From: Bacteroidota bacterium
GTDB taxonomy: Bacteria; Bacteroidota; Bacteroidia; Cytophagales; Cyclobacteriaceae
DNA: 64,000 bases
Assembly: GCA_016866385.1 (NCBI GenBank)
Contig: VGMU01000003.1
Coordinates: forward strand, 33,588 to 97,587
Direction: 5' to 3'
In this document: piece by piece, positions 17,050-26,375 of the stretch
Layout of the letters: the number at the start of each line of letters is the position of its first letter
How positions within the stretch are numbered: the stretch's first letter is position 1
Notes under the pieces: generated by a model
What the model was told of the DNA's origin: nothing
What the model saw: only the letters and a program-made list of their open reading frames with translations
Database searches by the model: none
Position numbers and translations under genes: made by a program

Positions 17050-19445
17050 CGGATCAACCTAAATTTTCCCTGTGATTCTACTTTTTCTCCATCCCTTGCT
17101 TTGCCCGTTATGTTGTAAAAGTAAAATCCAGCATCCATGAGATTGCCTTCCAAGGTCCCGTCCCAACCCTTGGTGTCAAGTTCTTTGGTCCTAAATATCA
17201 ATTCCCCCCATAGGTTAAAAATAGATAACTCCAAGCTTGCTATACCTCTGAATTTAGGAACAAAGGTGGTGTTGCTCGTCTGGGTAGGGGTAAAAGCATT
17301 GGGTACCATGAGCCTGTAGCTTTTCGTGATACGGAGTATTTTAGTCATAGATCCCACGCAACCGTAGGCATCGTACCCTTTCAAGGTCACCTGAAATTCC
17401 CCCTTTTTGCCATAGGTATGGGTTGGATTTTTTTCAGCCGAAGAAGTGCTATCTCCAAAATCCCATTCCCACTTTACTATCCTATCTTCGGATAGGTCCT
17501 TAAATTCCATTACATCGTCCGGAAATATTCCTCCTCCTGCATCGTCTTTGATGCCTGTACCCTGCACTCCAAAATCAAAATCTACATTCAATTCCTTTTC
17601 CTGAATATAGACCTCCACTTTCACCGGTTCAGAATAGCAGGTATATGCTTTGGGTTTGACTTGCAATTCATACATCCCAGATACAGCTACTTTTTTCAAG
17701 GCTTCATTTTCTAAGACCAATCCTCCAAGAGATAATCGGTAATCGTAAAGGGATGGATTGTAGCCATTAAGTGCGGTAGTGATATCCAAGGTTTGCCCAG
17801 GAGTACATCCCACCAGAGGAGCTCTGAAAGTAAGTTCGGGATAGCTGACCCACTTTGCCCGAATAGTTTTGCTTATGGCAGGGCAATTTTTGCGGTTGTA
17901 GCCAATGACCTCATACACTCCCTCCTCTTTTATGCGAAGTTCTTGCTGAACCGCACCCGGCAGGATCACTCCATCTTTTTTCCATTCAAATCGTTCATAG
18001 ATTTCGTTGCCTTGGCCGCTGAGAGTCAACTCTGACCCTTTGCAAAAAGACACTTCATTATTTAGTACTTGATTTTGTCCTAGTACTTTCAGCGTAATGG
18101 GATCGGGAGATTCCTTGATGGACAAGGTCATGGCATTGCCTTTGGAGGTTTTGCCATAGCTATCGGTAATGGTGTAGTAAACTGTGACTTGCTTATCAAT
18201 AAAAGACTCGTTGGGAAAGAAAGTAAAGCCTCCTTCTTGGTCACTGGCCCTAAAAGTACCCTCGGGCAAGACCAAGGTTCTATTTTGTTCCAAGCATCTG
18301 GCCTGAGTACAGATATCCCCAGATTCGGCTTCGATAGCGTCTAGGGAGGGATAAAATTGAAGGCAGCGAATTTTACTATTTTCGTTGGGCAAAACCACTT
18401 CCTCATCGGTGATATAAAATTGATTTTCTTGACCGGCACACGAGGCAATATCCGAAAAATCAATTCCTTGAGGATCCTTGAGTTGATCGTCAGCAGCCAC
18501 CTGAACAATAAGATTTCTGATTTCATGAAAATTGGTAGATCCTCCTGTAGAAGCAGCGAAGCCAATTTTCAAATTTTTTGGAGCAGGAAAATAATAGGGT
18601 CTATCAAAAATGGTCACCATTCGAGGCTGGTTGAGTACGGTAGTTACTTGCATTTGAAGAGTTAAAAAAAATCCTGGCCCCAAGGTATTGGGTTGCAGCT
18701 CCAAAAACACCTTTCTGTACCCTGGCTTGTTGAGATCCGTGACCCGAAAGGTCCCTGCCCCTCCAGAACTGATGGTAAATTGTGCCCCAGGGTTGAGGCC
18801 ATCCTTGTCTGCCCCCACCATGTTGGTTCTTCTTCCAACCACAAAGGCATAGCCTGAAAATTGATTTCCAGGTCCACGCACGACCACTGCATCTGCTGCT
18901 CTCCCGTTTGGATCCAAGGAGGCAAAAGCCCCTGTCCTCCCTTCTTGACTGTTGCCAAAGCCCCCATATTCATCCAAACCAATTCCAATGTATGCCTTGG
19001 ATAGGCCAGGCTCTTGGTTCCGTGGGGCATAGCCCAAAGATCCTCCAAATCCACCTGCATTGAATACTGGAGTATCTCCATCAAATAAAAATACAGTCAA
19101 GCCGTCTGCAAGGAATTGACTTGTACCCCCATAGCTAAAGTATTCAAACTCTGCCTTCAATCCGTAGGTAGAGGGAAAAGGGATATCCAAGTATACGTGT
19201 CCTCTCTGGTTTAATTGATTGTTGGTCAATCGCAATACCCCCTCCGTTAATCTAGCATCTCCTCCAAAAATAGTAGTAGCTTGGGTATTAGGGGTTTGAA
19301 AACTCTCGCAATAGGGAAATCCTATCTGGGCTACTCCAGAAAAAGAGCAGAGGCAAAAGACCAGCAAAGCGAAGAAGTTTTTTAGCACGCTAGAGAGGAT
19401 AGAATTGCTAAGTAACGAAAGTGTATGTCCAAAAAAAAGCCCCAA
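17046..19445 (-). CDS. Secreted lectin-like/PKD protein with T9SS type B sorting domain
   Basis: A 799-residue secreted protein. After a signal peptide (cleavage near SFSGVAQ) comes an L-type-lectin-like domain (about 45-310) with FLADGLTVFLFDGD and YIGIGLDEYGGFG. Ig-like segments follow, then a PKD domain near 655-705 (KWEWDFGDSTSSAEKNPTHTY). The C-terminus is the gliding-motility-associated type B sorting domain (VPNAFTP, FNLWGELIF, GWDGTLEG, AGFYFY). It is likely exported by T9SS and surface-attached, perhaps as an adhesin. The start is uncertain: TTG at 19445 is used here, but GTG at 19388 gives a tighter signal peptide (MLKNFFALLVF). Confidence 0.88.
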   Translation of the reverse strand: MGLFFGHTLSLLSNSILSSVLKNFFALLVFCLCSFSGVAQIGFPYCESFQTPNTQATTIFGGDARLTEGVLRLTNNQLNQRGHVYLDIPFPSTYGLKAEFEYFSYGGTSQFLADGLTVFLFDGDTPVFNAGGFGGSLGYAPRNQEPGLSKAYIGIGLDEYGGFGNSQEGRTGAFASLDPNGRAADAVVVRGPGNQFSGYAFVVGRRTNMVGADKDGLNPGAQFTISSGGAGTFRVTDLNKPGYRKVFLELQPNTLGPGFFLTLQMQVTTVLNQPRMVTIFDRPYYFPAPKNLKIGFAASTGGSTNFHEIRNLIVQVAADDQLKDPQGIDFSDIASCAGQENQFYITDEEVVLPNENSKIRCLQFYPSLDAIEAESGDICTQARCLEQNRTLVLPEGTFRASDQEGGFTFFPNESFIDKQVTVYYTITDSYGKTSKGNAMTLSIKESPDPITLKVLGQNQVLNNEVSFCKGSELTLSGQGNEIYERFEWKKDGVILPGAVQQELRIKEEGVYEVIGYNRKNCPAISKTIRAKWVSYPELTFRAPLVGCTPGQTLDITTALNGYNPSLYDYRLSLGGLVLENEALKKVAVSGMYELQVKPKAYTCYSEPVKVEVYIQEKELNVDFDFGVQGTGIKDDAGGGIFPDDVMEFKDLSEDRIVKWEWDFGDSTSSAEKNPTHTYGKKGEFQVTLKGYDAYGCVGSMTKILRITKSYRLMVPNAFTPTQTSNTTFVPKFRGIASLELSIFNLWGELIFRTKELDTKGWDGTLEGNLMDAGFYFYNITGKARDGEKVESQGKFRLIR

Positions 19446-19479
19446 GTCTAATGAACCAAGGGAACTTTATTTTTGAAGA

Positions 19480-20751
19480 TTACCTATAAATGGTCTGCAC
19501 CCGATCTGGACCTACAGAGACCAAGGCTATGGGTACTTGAAGGGCTTCTTCGAGAAACAGCACGTAGTCCTTCAAGGCTTGGGGAAATTCCTCATAGGTC
19601 CTGACCTGATCTAAGGCACAATGCCAGCCTTTCATTTTTTTATAAACGGGTTTTACCTGAGTTTCTGTGATTTCAAAGCTAAGGGTATCTATTTTTTGTC
19701 CTGAAGGCAATTGATAATCCGTACAAACGAGGATTTCATCAAATATATTGAGTACGTCTGCCTTCATCATGAAGAGCTGGGTGACTCCGTTGATCATGAT
19801 GGAGTACTTCAAAGCAGGCAAGTCCAACCATCCACAGCGTCTAGGCCTACCTGTGGTGCTACCGTATTCATTGCCTTCCTTGCGCATGGCATCCCCGGTA
19901 GCATCTAGAAGCTCTGTAGGGAATGGTCCACTACCTACACGAGTACAATAGGCTTTAAAAATCCCAAATACCTCCCCGATTTTGGAAGGAGCTACTCCCA
20001 GTCCAGTGCAGGCACCAGCGGTGGTGGTGGTGGAGCTAGTCACGTAGGGATAACTCCCAAAATCAATGTCCAAAAGGGACCCTTGAGCACCTTCCGCCAA
20101 AATTCTTTTGTTGGATCTTATGGCTTCGTTTACCGTGTATTCGCTATCGATAAGGGAAAGAGTTTTGATAAATTCCACGGCTTCAAAAAATTGCTGTTCC
20201 ATTTCGGCTAGTGCATCCAAGGGATAGCTGTAAAAGGATAAGGTAGTCTTGTGCTTTTCCACCAAAGCCTGGTATTTCTCTTTAAAGTCTGCAACCAAAA
20301 TATCTCCGATGCGGAGCGCCGCGCGACCAATTTTGTCTTGGTAGGTAGGCCCTATCCCCTTGAGCGTGGATCCTATTTTTTTATCTCCTTTGGCTTGTTC
20401 TAAGGCAGCATCCAACAGTTTGTGTGTAGGGATGATGATGGTTGCCTTCTTCGAGATTACTAGATTTTTCCTAAAGTCTATAGAAAATTTACCTAGCGCG
20501 TCGATCTCTTTTTTGAGAATAATAGGATCCAAAACAACCCCATTTCCTATAATATTTAGGATTTGAGATCGAAAAATTCCAGAAGGAATCTGATGAAGGA
20601 CGTGTTTGATGCCATCAAATTCTAGGGTATGGCCTGCATTAGGTCCGCCTTGAAATCTGGCTACCACTTCGTACTGGGGGGCCAACACGTCCACAATTTT
20701 ACCTTTTCCTTCATCTCCCCATTGGAGACCTAGCAATACATCCATCTTCAT
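19480..20751 (-). CDS. purA: Adenylosuccinate synthetase PurA
   Basis: A 423-residue protein with the PurA signature near its start: LGLQWGDEGKGKIVD, then GGPNAGHT. Further blocks are GIGPTYQDK, the IMP-binding stretch around LLDIDFGSYPYVTSS, and GRPRRCGWLDL. It condenses IMP with aspartate using GTP, the first committed step to AMP, in the cytoplasm. Length is normal. It lies downstream of the STAS and fur genes on the same strand, after a 128-nt gap that may hold its own promoter; I see no clear -7 box there. Confidence 0.97.
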   Translation of the reverse strand: MKMDVLLGLQWGDEGKGKIVDVLAPQYEVVARFQGGPNAGHTLEFDGIKHVLHQIPSGIFRSQILNIIGNGVVLDPIILKKEIDALGKFSIDFRKNLVISKKATIIIPTHKLLDAALEQAKGDKKIGSTLKGIGPTYQDKIGRAALRIGDILVADFKEKYQALVEKHKTTLSFYSYPLDALAEMEQQFFEAVEFIKTLSLIDSEYTVNEAIRSNKRILAEGAQGSLLDIDFGSYPYVTSSTTTTAGACTGLGVAPSKIGEVFGIFKAYCTRVGSGPFPTELLDATGDAMRKEGNEYGSTTGRPRRCGWLDLPALKYSIMINGVTQLFMMKADVLNIFDEILVCTDYQLPSGQKIDTLSFEITETQVKPVYKKMKGWHCALDQVRTYEEFPQALKDYVLFLEEALQVPIALVSVGPDRVQTIYR

Positions 20752-20879
20752 CTTACGCGTGTTATCCTTTGGTACGATTATTAAAGCTCGAAATTTGTGA
20801 TTCGTGAAAAGAAAAGCAAAGAATGTTCCCCTTTATTCATCAAAATTTTAGTCCTATCTAGAAAAATAGTTATTGGATC

Positions 20880-21224
20880 TTATCCATTTTTTTGATGAAA
20901 ATCTGCCATACTATCCATTATAGAGAAAATCCCAGAAAGCTTGGTAATGGCTAACAGCTTAAGGACATGTTCCGATGGGGATACGAGAACAAGTTCTCCA
21001 CCAGCATTCTTCATTTTGGTAAGCAAGGTGATTAAGAGACCTAGACCGCTAGAACTGATATACCTAACCTTTTCCAAATCAAGAACATAGGTAATAGCAC
21101 CCTCCCTTAGAGCATCAGTAACAAATTCTACTATTCTTGGACCTACTTCTTCTCCAATTAAATCTCCTTCCATCAAGAGGAAATGTGTTGTTCCCTCGTT
21201 TTTTTTACTAAAACTTAGTTTCAT
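20880..21224 (-). CDS. STAS domain protein (anti-sigma factor antagonist type)
   Basis: A 114-residue single STAS domain. The phosphorylatable Ser region [13 protein letters not shown] is near residue 57, preceded by [10 protein letters not shown]. These features match SpoIIAA/RsbV-type antagonists, which switch partners by serine phosphorylation through an RsbW-type kinase. No RsbW or RsbU homologue is nearby. Its start overlaps the end of the Fur-family gene by 4 nt, so the two are translationally coupled. Confidence 0.87.
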   Translation of the reverse strand: MKLSFSKKNEGTTHFLLMEGDLIGEEVGPRIVEFVTDALREGAITYVLDLEKVRYISSSGLGLLITLLTKMKNAGGELVLVSPSEHVLKLLAITKLSGIFSIMDSMADFHQKNG

Positions 21225-21691
21225 GCAAGCTCTTTTTTGAATTCACAATGCTCTTTCTTACACTTCCCATACAAAATCAGGGAATGATGCGCTACCTGAA
21301 AATCTAAAATATCAGCTACGGTATTTTGAATAGTTTGTATTCGTGGATCACAAAACTCCAACACCCTACTGCAATCCACGCAAATCAGGTGGTCGTGCTG
21401 TTTGTAACCATATGATTTTTCAAACTGGGCCAAGTTTTTGCCAAATTGGTGTTTGGCTACCAGATCGCATTCCACCAATAGGTCTAGGGTATTGTAAACT
21501 GTCGCTCGGCTCACCCTATAATTTTTATTCTTCATACTGATGTATAATCCTTCTACATCAAAGTGACCCGTACGACTGTAAATCTCTTCTAAAATTGCAT
21601 ACCGTTCCGGGGTTTTACGAAGTTTTTGATCTTCCAGGTAGGTCGTAAATAACTTTCTAACTTCTTCGAAATGCGAGGGATTCAAAGACAT
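21221..21691 (-). CDS. Fur family transcriptional regulator
   Basis: A 156-residue Fur-type repressor. The N-terminal winged helix (about 1-85) includes the recognition segment [17 protein letters not shown]. The dimerisation/metal domain has [11 protein letters not shown] (metal-binding HDH plus a structural CxxC Cys) and a second Cys pair at KCKKEHC near the end. It could be Fur, Zur or PerR; the sequence alone does not settle which metal is sensed. It sits between spoT and the STAS gene, and overlaps the latter by 4 nt. Confidence 0.9.
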   Translation of the reverse strand: MSLNPSHFEEVRKLFTTYLEDQKLRKTPERYAILEEIYSRTGHFDVEGLYISMKNKNYRVSRATVYNTLDLLVECDLVAKHQFGKNLAQFEKSYGYKQHDHLICVDCSRVLEFCDPRIQTIQNTVADILDFQVAHHSLILYGKCKKEHCEFKKELA

Positions 21692-21740
21692 GGGTGGCTA
21701 ATTTTTCCAAATATACGGTATAGATTCCTAATTCTATTTC

Positions 21741-23957
21741 CTAGTCAAAGCGGGAAACCTTAAGTATTCCTTCTACCTGATTGAGGTTGCTGATCAGCTG
21801 CTCCAAATGTTCCGTATTGTTTACATAAAGCTTTATCGTGCCTTCGAAAATCCCCGCATCTGAATCGATGGTGATGGACCTCATATTTACCTTGAGTTCG
21901 TTGGAAATCACCTTGGTGACATCATTGACCAAACCTACTCTATCGGTACCGATGATGCGCAGACCAGCCAAAAAAGCAATTTCCTTTTGACTGGTCCATC
22001 TTGCCTTAATCACCCGATTGCCGTGGTTGGAGAGCAATTCCAAAGCATTGGGGCAAGAAGTCCGATGAATTTTTATCCCCTCGTTGATGGTAACAAAACC
22101 AAAAACTTCATCCCCTGGGATAGCATTGCAACATTTGGAAAGGGAATAATCCACCACATCCATATCTTCTCCTATGAGAAGTTGGTCGTGATCTGGACCT
22201 TTTAGATTTTTTATTTCCTTGGTAAAGGTGGATTCATCCTTTACTTTTTCGACTACCTTGGATTTATTCTTCTGCTGTTCCTTAAACTCTTTAAAGGATT
22301 TGATGGATGTAGGATCAATGATGCCTCGACCTACCCGGTAATAAAACTCATTGGCCGTCTTCAGATCAAAATAGGCACGAAGCTGCTCAATCAATTCGGA
22401 AGTAAGATCCATCTTCATTGATTTTAACTTCCTCTGGACTATTTCCCTTCCATCCACGGTGGCAGACCTTTTTTCTTCCCTTAAGGCATCTTTAATTTTT
22501 GCCTTGGCTCTTGAAGAAACCACCTGTTGCAACCAATCTTCTGTAGGCTTCTGTTTGTTAGAAGTCAAAATTTCCACTTGATCCCCATTTTTCAGTTTGT
22601 AGCTGATAGGGACTAGGCGCTGGTTGACTTTTGCTCCAATACATTTGGCTCCTACTTCGGTATGGATCTCAAAAGCAAAATCCAGGGCAGATGCCCCATT
22701 GGGTAGGACTTTCAGGTCACCTTTAGGGGTAAATACAAATACTTCATCGTGGAAAAGGTTTCCCCGAAAATCATCCATAAATTCTATGGCACTCCCATCG
22801 TTGGACTCCAGCATGCTGCGCACTTGATTGATCCAATCGTCCAATCCAGGTCCTGATTTGCCAGGAGTCTCTTTTTCCTTGTATTTCCAATGGGCTGCAT
22901 AACCTCGCTCGGCTATATCATTCATTCTTTCGGTACGAATCTGTACCTCTACCCATTGCCCGGTAGTACTCATCACGGTGGTGTGAAGGGATTCGTAGCC
23001 ATTGGAGCGAGGGGTGCTAATCCAATCTCTGAGGCGGTTGGGATTAGGGCGGTAAAAATCCGTGACTATGGAATACACTTGCCAGCAATCTGCCTTTTCA
23101 TTTTCCAAAGCACTATCCAAAATGATTCGAATCGCGAATAGGTCAAATACTTCTTCAAAAGGAATCCCCTGCTTTTTCATTTTGCTAAAAATGGAATACA
23201 CCGATTTGGGCCTTCCTTTGATAGTAAACTTGAATCCTTGATGGGTCAACTCCTCCTCTATGGGCTGGATAAAGGTTTTGATAAACTTGTTGCGGTAGCT
23301 TCTCGATTCATTTATCTTCTTTACAATATCCTTGTAGGCCTCGGTATCGGTGTATTTGAGATACAAATCCTCTAGTTCCGATTTGATGGCATAGAGTCCC
23401 AGGCGGTGCGCCAAAGGCGCGTACAGGTACATGGTCTCCGAAGCTATTTTCAGTTGCTTGTTTCTCGGCATGCTCCCCAAAGTCCGCATGTTGTTGAGCC
23501 GGTCTGCCAGCTTGATTAGAATTACCCTTACGTCATCAGAGAGGGTCAATAGCATTTTTCGGAAGTTCTCCGCTTGCTGAGAACTTCCATAATCAAATAC
23601 TCCGGAGATTTTGGTAAGACCATCGATGATGGTCATGACTTTGGTGCCAAAATCACGCTCAATATCTTCCAGCTCTAAGTCAGTATCCTCTACGACGTCA
23701 TGTAATAAGGCGGAAATAATGGAAGTAGTCCCCAAGCCAATTTCCTCTACGCAGATCAGCGCTACCTCCAGGGGATGGTAAATGTAAGGTTCTCCCGATT
23801 TCCTTCGCATGTCTTTGTGCGCTTCTAAGGAAATGGTAAAAGCCTTTTTGATCAATTTGGTATCCCCAGATTTCAAGACAGGCTTGGCCTGCCGAAGGAG
23901 TCGGCGATACCTCTTGAGAATTTCTTGCCGTTCTTCTTCTACATCCACTTGAATCAT
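21741..23957 (-). CDS. Bifunctional (p)ppGpp synthetase/hydrolase (SpoT/Rel type)
   Basis: A 738-residue RelA/SpoT homologue with all domains. The HD hydrolase has ALLHDVVEDTDLELEDIERDFG (about 85-106), the synthetase includes RPKSVYSIFSKMKKQG and RSNGYESLHTTV, and TGS (DLKVLPNGASALDFAFEIH), a helical/zinc-finger region and a C-terminal ACT domain follow. The HD residues are intact, so the enzyme should both make and degrade (p)ppGpp. Bacteroidetes often carry one such protein. It ends 49 nt before the fur start and is divergent from tRNA-Leu. Confidence 0.94.
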   Translation of the reverse strand: MIQVDVEEERQEILKRYRRLLRQAKPVLKSGDTKLIKKAFTISLEAHKDMRRKSGEPYIYHPLEVALICVEEIGLGTTSIISALLHDVVEDTDLELEDIERDFGTKVMTIIDGLTKISGVFDYGSSQQAENFRKMLLTLSDDVRVILIKLADRLNNMRTLGSMPRNKQLKIASETMYLYAPLAHRLGLYAIKSELEDLYLKYTDTEAYKDIVKKINESRSYRNKFIKTFIQPIEEELTHQGFKFTIKGRPKSVYSIFSKMKKQGIPFEEVFDLFAIRIILDSALENEKADCWQVYSIVTDFYRPNPNRLRDWISTPRSNGYESLHTTVMSTTGQWVEVQIRTERMNDIAERGYAAHWKYKEKETPGKSGPGLDDWINQVRSMLESNDGSAIEFMDDFRGNLFHDEVFVFTPKGDLKVLPNGASALDFAFEIHTEVGAKCIGAKVNQRLVPISYKLKNGDQVEILTSNKQKPTEDWLQQVVSSRAKAKIKDALREEKRSATVDGREIVQRKLKSMKMDLTSELIEQLRAYFDLKTANEFYYRVGRGIIDPTSIKSFKEFKEQQKNKSKVVEKVKDESTFTKEIKNLKGPDHDQLLIGEDMDVVDYSLSKCCNAIPGDEVFGFVTINEGIKIHRTSCPNALELLSNHGNRVIKARWTSQKEIAFLAGLRIIGTDRVGLVNDVTKVISNELKVNMRSITIDSDAGIFEGTIKLYVNNTEHLEQLISNLNQVEGILKVSRFD

Positions 23958-24035
23958 TAGCAGGGAATTTTATGCCAAATTTGAGCGGATATCGAATCTG
24001 AGTCCACTGTTTTTAGAAATATTTTTTTCACCGCA

Positions 24036-24067
24036 TTGCGGATATTTAGAGAATGTCTGTACCTTTG
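24036..24067 (+). promoter_or_regulatory. Promoter of tRNA-Leu
   Basis: TTG at 24036-24038 is followed after 21 nt by TACCTTTG at 24060-24067, a perfect TAnnTTTG -7 box at normal Bacteroidetes spacing. The mature tRNA starts 58 nt downstream. Confidence 0.6.
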
Positions 24068-24125
24068 CATCCACAATTGAGTAAGAGACATGTTTCATTT
24101 AAAATCTCTCCTCTCTTGGTCCATT

Positions 24126-24207
24126 GCGGATGTGGCGAAATTGGTAGACGCACTAGACTTAGGATCTAGCGCCGCGAGGCATGGGGGTTCGAGTCCCTCT
24201 ATCCGCA
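24126..24207 (+). tRNA. tRNA-Leu (anticodon UAG)
   Basis: The cloverleaf is readable. The acceptor stem GCGGATG pairs with TATCCGC (one G-U). The anticodon stem CTAGA/TCTAG encloses loop CTTAGGA with anticodon TAG, and the T arm contains GGTTCGAGTCC. A short variable arm precedes it. The 3' CCA is not encoded: the discriminator A is followed by CCC. It reads CTA and probably other CTN leucine codons. Confidence 0.95.
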
Positions 24208-24216
24208 CCCCACGAG

Positions 24217-24266
24217 CCCTCAATCCCTCCACTGTCTTTGAGATAGGAAAGAGATTGGGGGTTTTT
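24217..24266 (+). terminator. Terminator after tRNA-Leu
   Basis: CCCTCAATC (24217-24225) pairs with GATTGGGGG (24253-24261) with one wobble, followed by five Ts. The 27-nt loop is long, but position and T-run fit a rho-independent terminator. Confidence 0.55.
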
Positions 24267-24295
24267 AGTTCAACACCTGTTTAATTCTTTATACT

Positions 24296-25624
24296 GTGGA
24301 AATTTCTTTAAACAAGCATTCGAAAAACCAAGCCTCAATTAAAATTAAACTAATTGAAGCAGATTATCAACCCAAGGTAGACAACAAACTGAAGGATTAT
24401 GCTAGAAAGGCAGTGATTCGAGGGTTTAGACCTGGAAAAGCACCTCTTTCCATGGTCAAAAACATGTATGGTACCTCTCTGATGGTGGAGGAGATCAATA
24501 CCTTGTTGGGTGAGTCCCTCAATACCTATTTGAAGGAACAACCCTTTAAAGTCCTAGGAGAACCCCTGCCTTCGGAGAAAGAATCTGCTTCTATCGATTG
24601 GAAGACCCAAAGGGAGTTTGAATTTGAATACAGCATTGGATTCGTAGAGGCTATTAAAATTGAATTGTCTTCCGCAATCAAGGGAGTAAGGTACAGCATT
24701 AAGGTAGATCAAAAACTAATTGACGAAACGGTAGACAACCTGACTTCCCAATATGGAGAAAGTACCAATCCCGAGCTTTCTGAGCCTGGAGATTTTATCT
24801 ATGGGGATTTGAATGCTACTTCAGGAGATTTCTCCAAGACCCTTTCCCTAGATACTACCCAGCTCACTAAAAAGCTAGCATCCAAATTTATGGGTATAGG
24901 AAAAGAAGCGGTAGTTTCTTTTGAAGCCAAGGAAGTCAAAAAAGAAGAATGGGTAGCTGCATTTGGATTGTCAGAACAAGAAGCCAAAGATCAGAAGTCA
25001 AGCTTCACCTTCAAGGTAAAAAACATCAATAGAAAGGCAAAAGCATCGCTGAACCAAAAGTTTTTCGATAAAATTTTTGGGCCAGATCAAGTAAATTCCG
25101 TGGAAGCATTCCAAGAAAAAGTAATGCAAACTCTGGAGCAAAATTACGATAGGGAAGCCAAGGTATTTACCCAAGAGGAACTCAAAAAAGTAGTCCTTCA
25201 AGCCGCTGCCCTTTCTCTGCCCGATGCATTTCTCAAAGAGTGGTTGCTTCGTGCCAACGAAGGGAAGGTTTCTATAGAAGATGTGGAAAAAGAATATCCT
25301 ATCTATGCCAAGCAACTTTCATGGACCTTGGTAGCCAATCAAATCGCGAAAGAACATGGTCTCCAAGCAGAGCATGCCGATGTCATCGAAAAAACAAAAG
25401 AAATGATTCGGGAGCAATTTGCTTCCTCAGGACTTGGGGCACAATTGGAAGCCAGCATGGACATGTTTGTAGACAACTACCTCAAAGGAAACGAAGGGCA
25501 AAACTACATGAACATGATGACTTCAGTTCAAAATGAAAAAGTATTGACATTGGTACAGGAAAAAATAAAAATGACTGAAAAGAAGGTCACCATTGATGAA
25601 TTTAAGGAACTTTTAGAAAAGTAA
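24296..25624 (+). CDS. tig: Trigger factor
   Basis: A 442-residue ribosome-associated chaperone and peptidyl-prolyl isomerase. The ribosome-binding loop is RGFRPGKAP (about residues 42-50), the trigger factor signature near the exit tunnel. A PPIase-like middle domain (about 145-245) and a long helical C-terminal domain follow. The start is GTG (MEISLNKHSKNQASIKIKL), placed by alignment with the conserved family start. It precedes clpP and clpX, a common grouping for nascent-chain folding and degradation. A strong terminator follows, so clpPX has its own promoter. Confidence 0.93.
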   Translation: MEISLNKHSKNQASIKIKLIEADYQPKVDNKLKDYARKAVIRGFRPGKAPLSMVKNMYGTSLMVEEINTLLGESLNTYLKEQPFKVLGEPLPSEKESASIDWKTQREFEFEYSIGFVEAIKIELSSAIKGVRYSIKVDQKLIDETVDNLTSQYGESTNPELSEPGDFIYGDLNATSGDFSKTLSLDTTQLTKKLASKFMGIGKEAVVSFEAKEVKKEEWVAAFGLSEQEAKDQKSSFTFKVKNINRKAKASLNQKFFDKIFGPDQVNSVEAFQEKVMQTLEQNYDREAKVFTQEELKKVVLQAAALSLPDAFLKEWLLRANEGKVSIEDVEKEYPIYAKQLSWTLVANQIAKEHGLQAEHADVIEKTKEMIREQFASSGLGAQLEASMDMFVDNYLKGNEGQNYMNMMTSVQNEKVLTLVQEKIKMTEKKVTIDEFKELLEK

Positions 25625-25645
25625 TTGAATTATCAGCTTATATTG

Positions 25646-25678
25646 AAAAGTCCTTTTAAAAGGACTTTTTTATTTTTG
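25646..25678 (+). terminator. Terminator of tig, overlapping a clpP -7 box
   Basis: A perfect 24-nt palindrome (arms AAAAGTCCTTTT and AAAAGGACTTTT, 25646-25669) is followed by a T-rich tail. The tail TATTTTTG at 25671-25678 also matches the TAnnTTTG -7 box, 23 nt before the clpP ATG. Confidence 0.85.
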
Positions 25679-25700
25679 TATACAAAGAACACATACGACG

Positions 25701-26375
25701 ATGATCAACAAGGAAGAATTTAGAAAATATGCCATCCACAACCAGGGCGTCAGTGGAACGGCTTTTGACCAGTATGCGCAGCAGATCGAAAACATGACCC
25801 GATCCGTGATCGAAGAAAGACCCCAAAATTTCAGAGAAATAGATGTCTTCTCCAGATTGATCATGGACAGAATCATCTTTTTAGGTACGGGTATAGACGA
25901 TCATATTGCCAATATCATTGTAGCGCAACTCTTATTTTTAGAGTCAGTGGATTCCAAAAAAGATGTGCTACTTTACATCAACAGTCCTGGAGGATCAGTC
26001 ACTGCAGGGTTAGGGATCTACGATACCATGCAGTACATTGGCCCAGACGTAGCCACTATTTGTACAGGGATTGCTGCTTCCATGGGCGCAGTATTACTAG
26101 CTGGGGGTGCCAAAGACAAAAGATCAGCACTTCAGCATTCTAGGGTGATGATTCACCAGCCTTCGGGGGGCATGCAAGGGCAATCCAAAGACATGGAAAT
26201 TTCCTTGAAATTGATTTTGGCCATGCGCCAGGAATTGTATCAAATTTTAGCCAATCATACTGGAAAAACGTTCGAAGAGATCGAACGAGATTCGGATCGA
26301 GACTATTGGTTGAAAGCTCCTGAAGCCAAAGAATACGGATTGATTGACGAAGTCCTTGTTAAAAAACCTAAGTAA
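25701..26375 (+). CDS. clpP: ATP-dependent Clp protease proteolytic subunit
   Basis: A 224-residue serine protease. The nucleophile Ser lies in [15 protein letters not shown] and the catalytic His in [13 protein letters not shown]. The ordered fold includes [12 protein letters not shown] and [12 protein letters not shown]. It forms the tetradecameric chamber that degrades proteins unfolded by ClpX. The N-terminus (about 25 residues before the fold) may be processed. Its stop and the clpX start share one base (TAATG), so the subunits are coupled. Confidence 0.96.
   Translation: MINKEEFRKYAIHNQGVSGTAFDQYAQQIENMTRSVIEERPQNFREIDVFSRLIMDRIIFLGTGIDDHIANIIVAQLLFLESVDSKKDVLLYINSPGGSVTAGLGIYDTMQYIGPDVATICTGIAASMGAVLLAGGAKDKRSALQHSRVMIHQPSGGMQGQSKDMEISLKLILAMRQELYQILANHTGKTFEEIERDSDRDYWLKAPEAKEYGLIDEVLVKKPK

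Noticed and set aside
24090..24284. Plus-strand ORF of 64 codons over the tRNA-Leu region
   Set aside because: It is the tRNA gene read as protein; the cloverleaf explains the sequence, and the ORF has no independent support.
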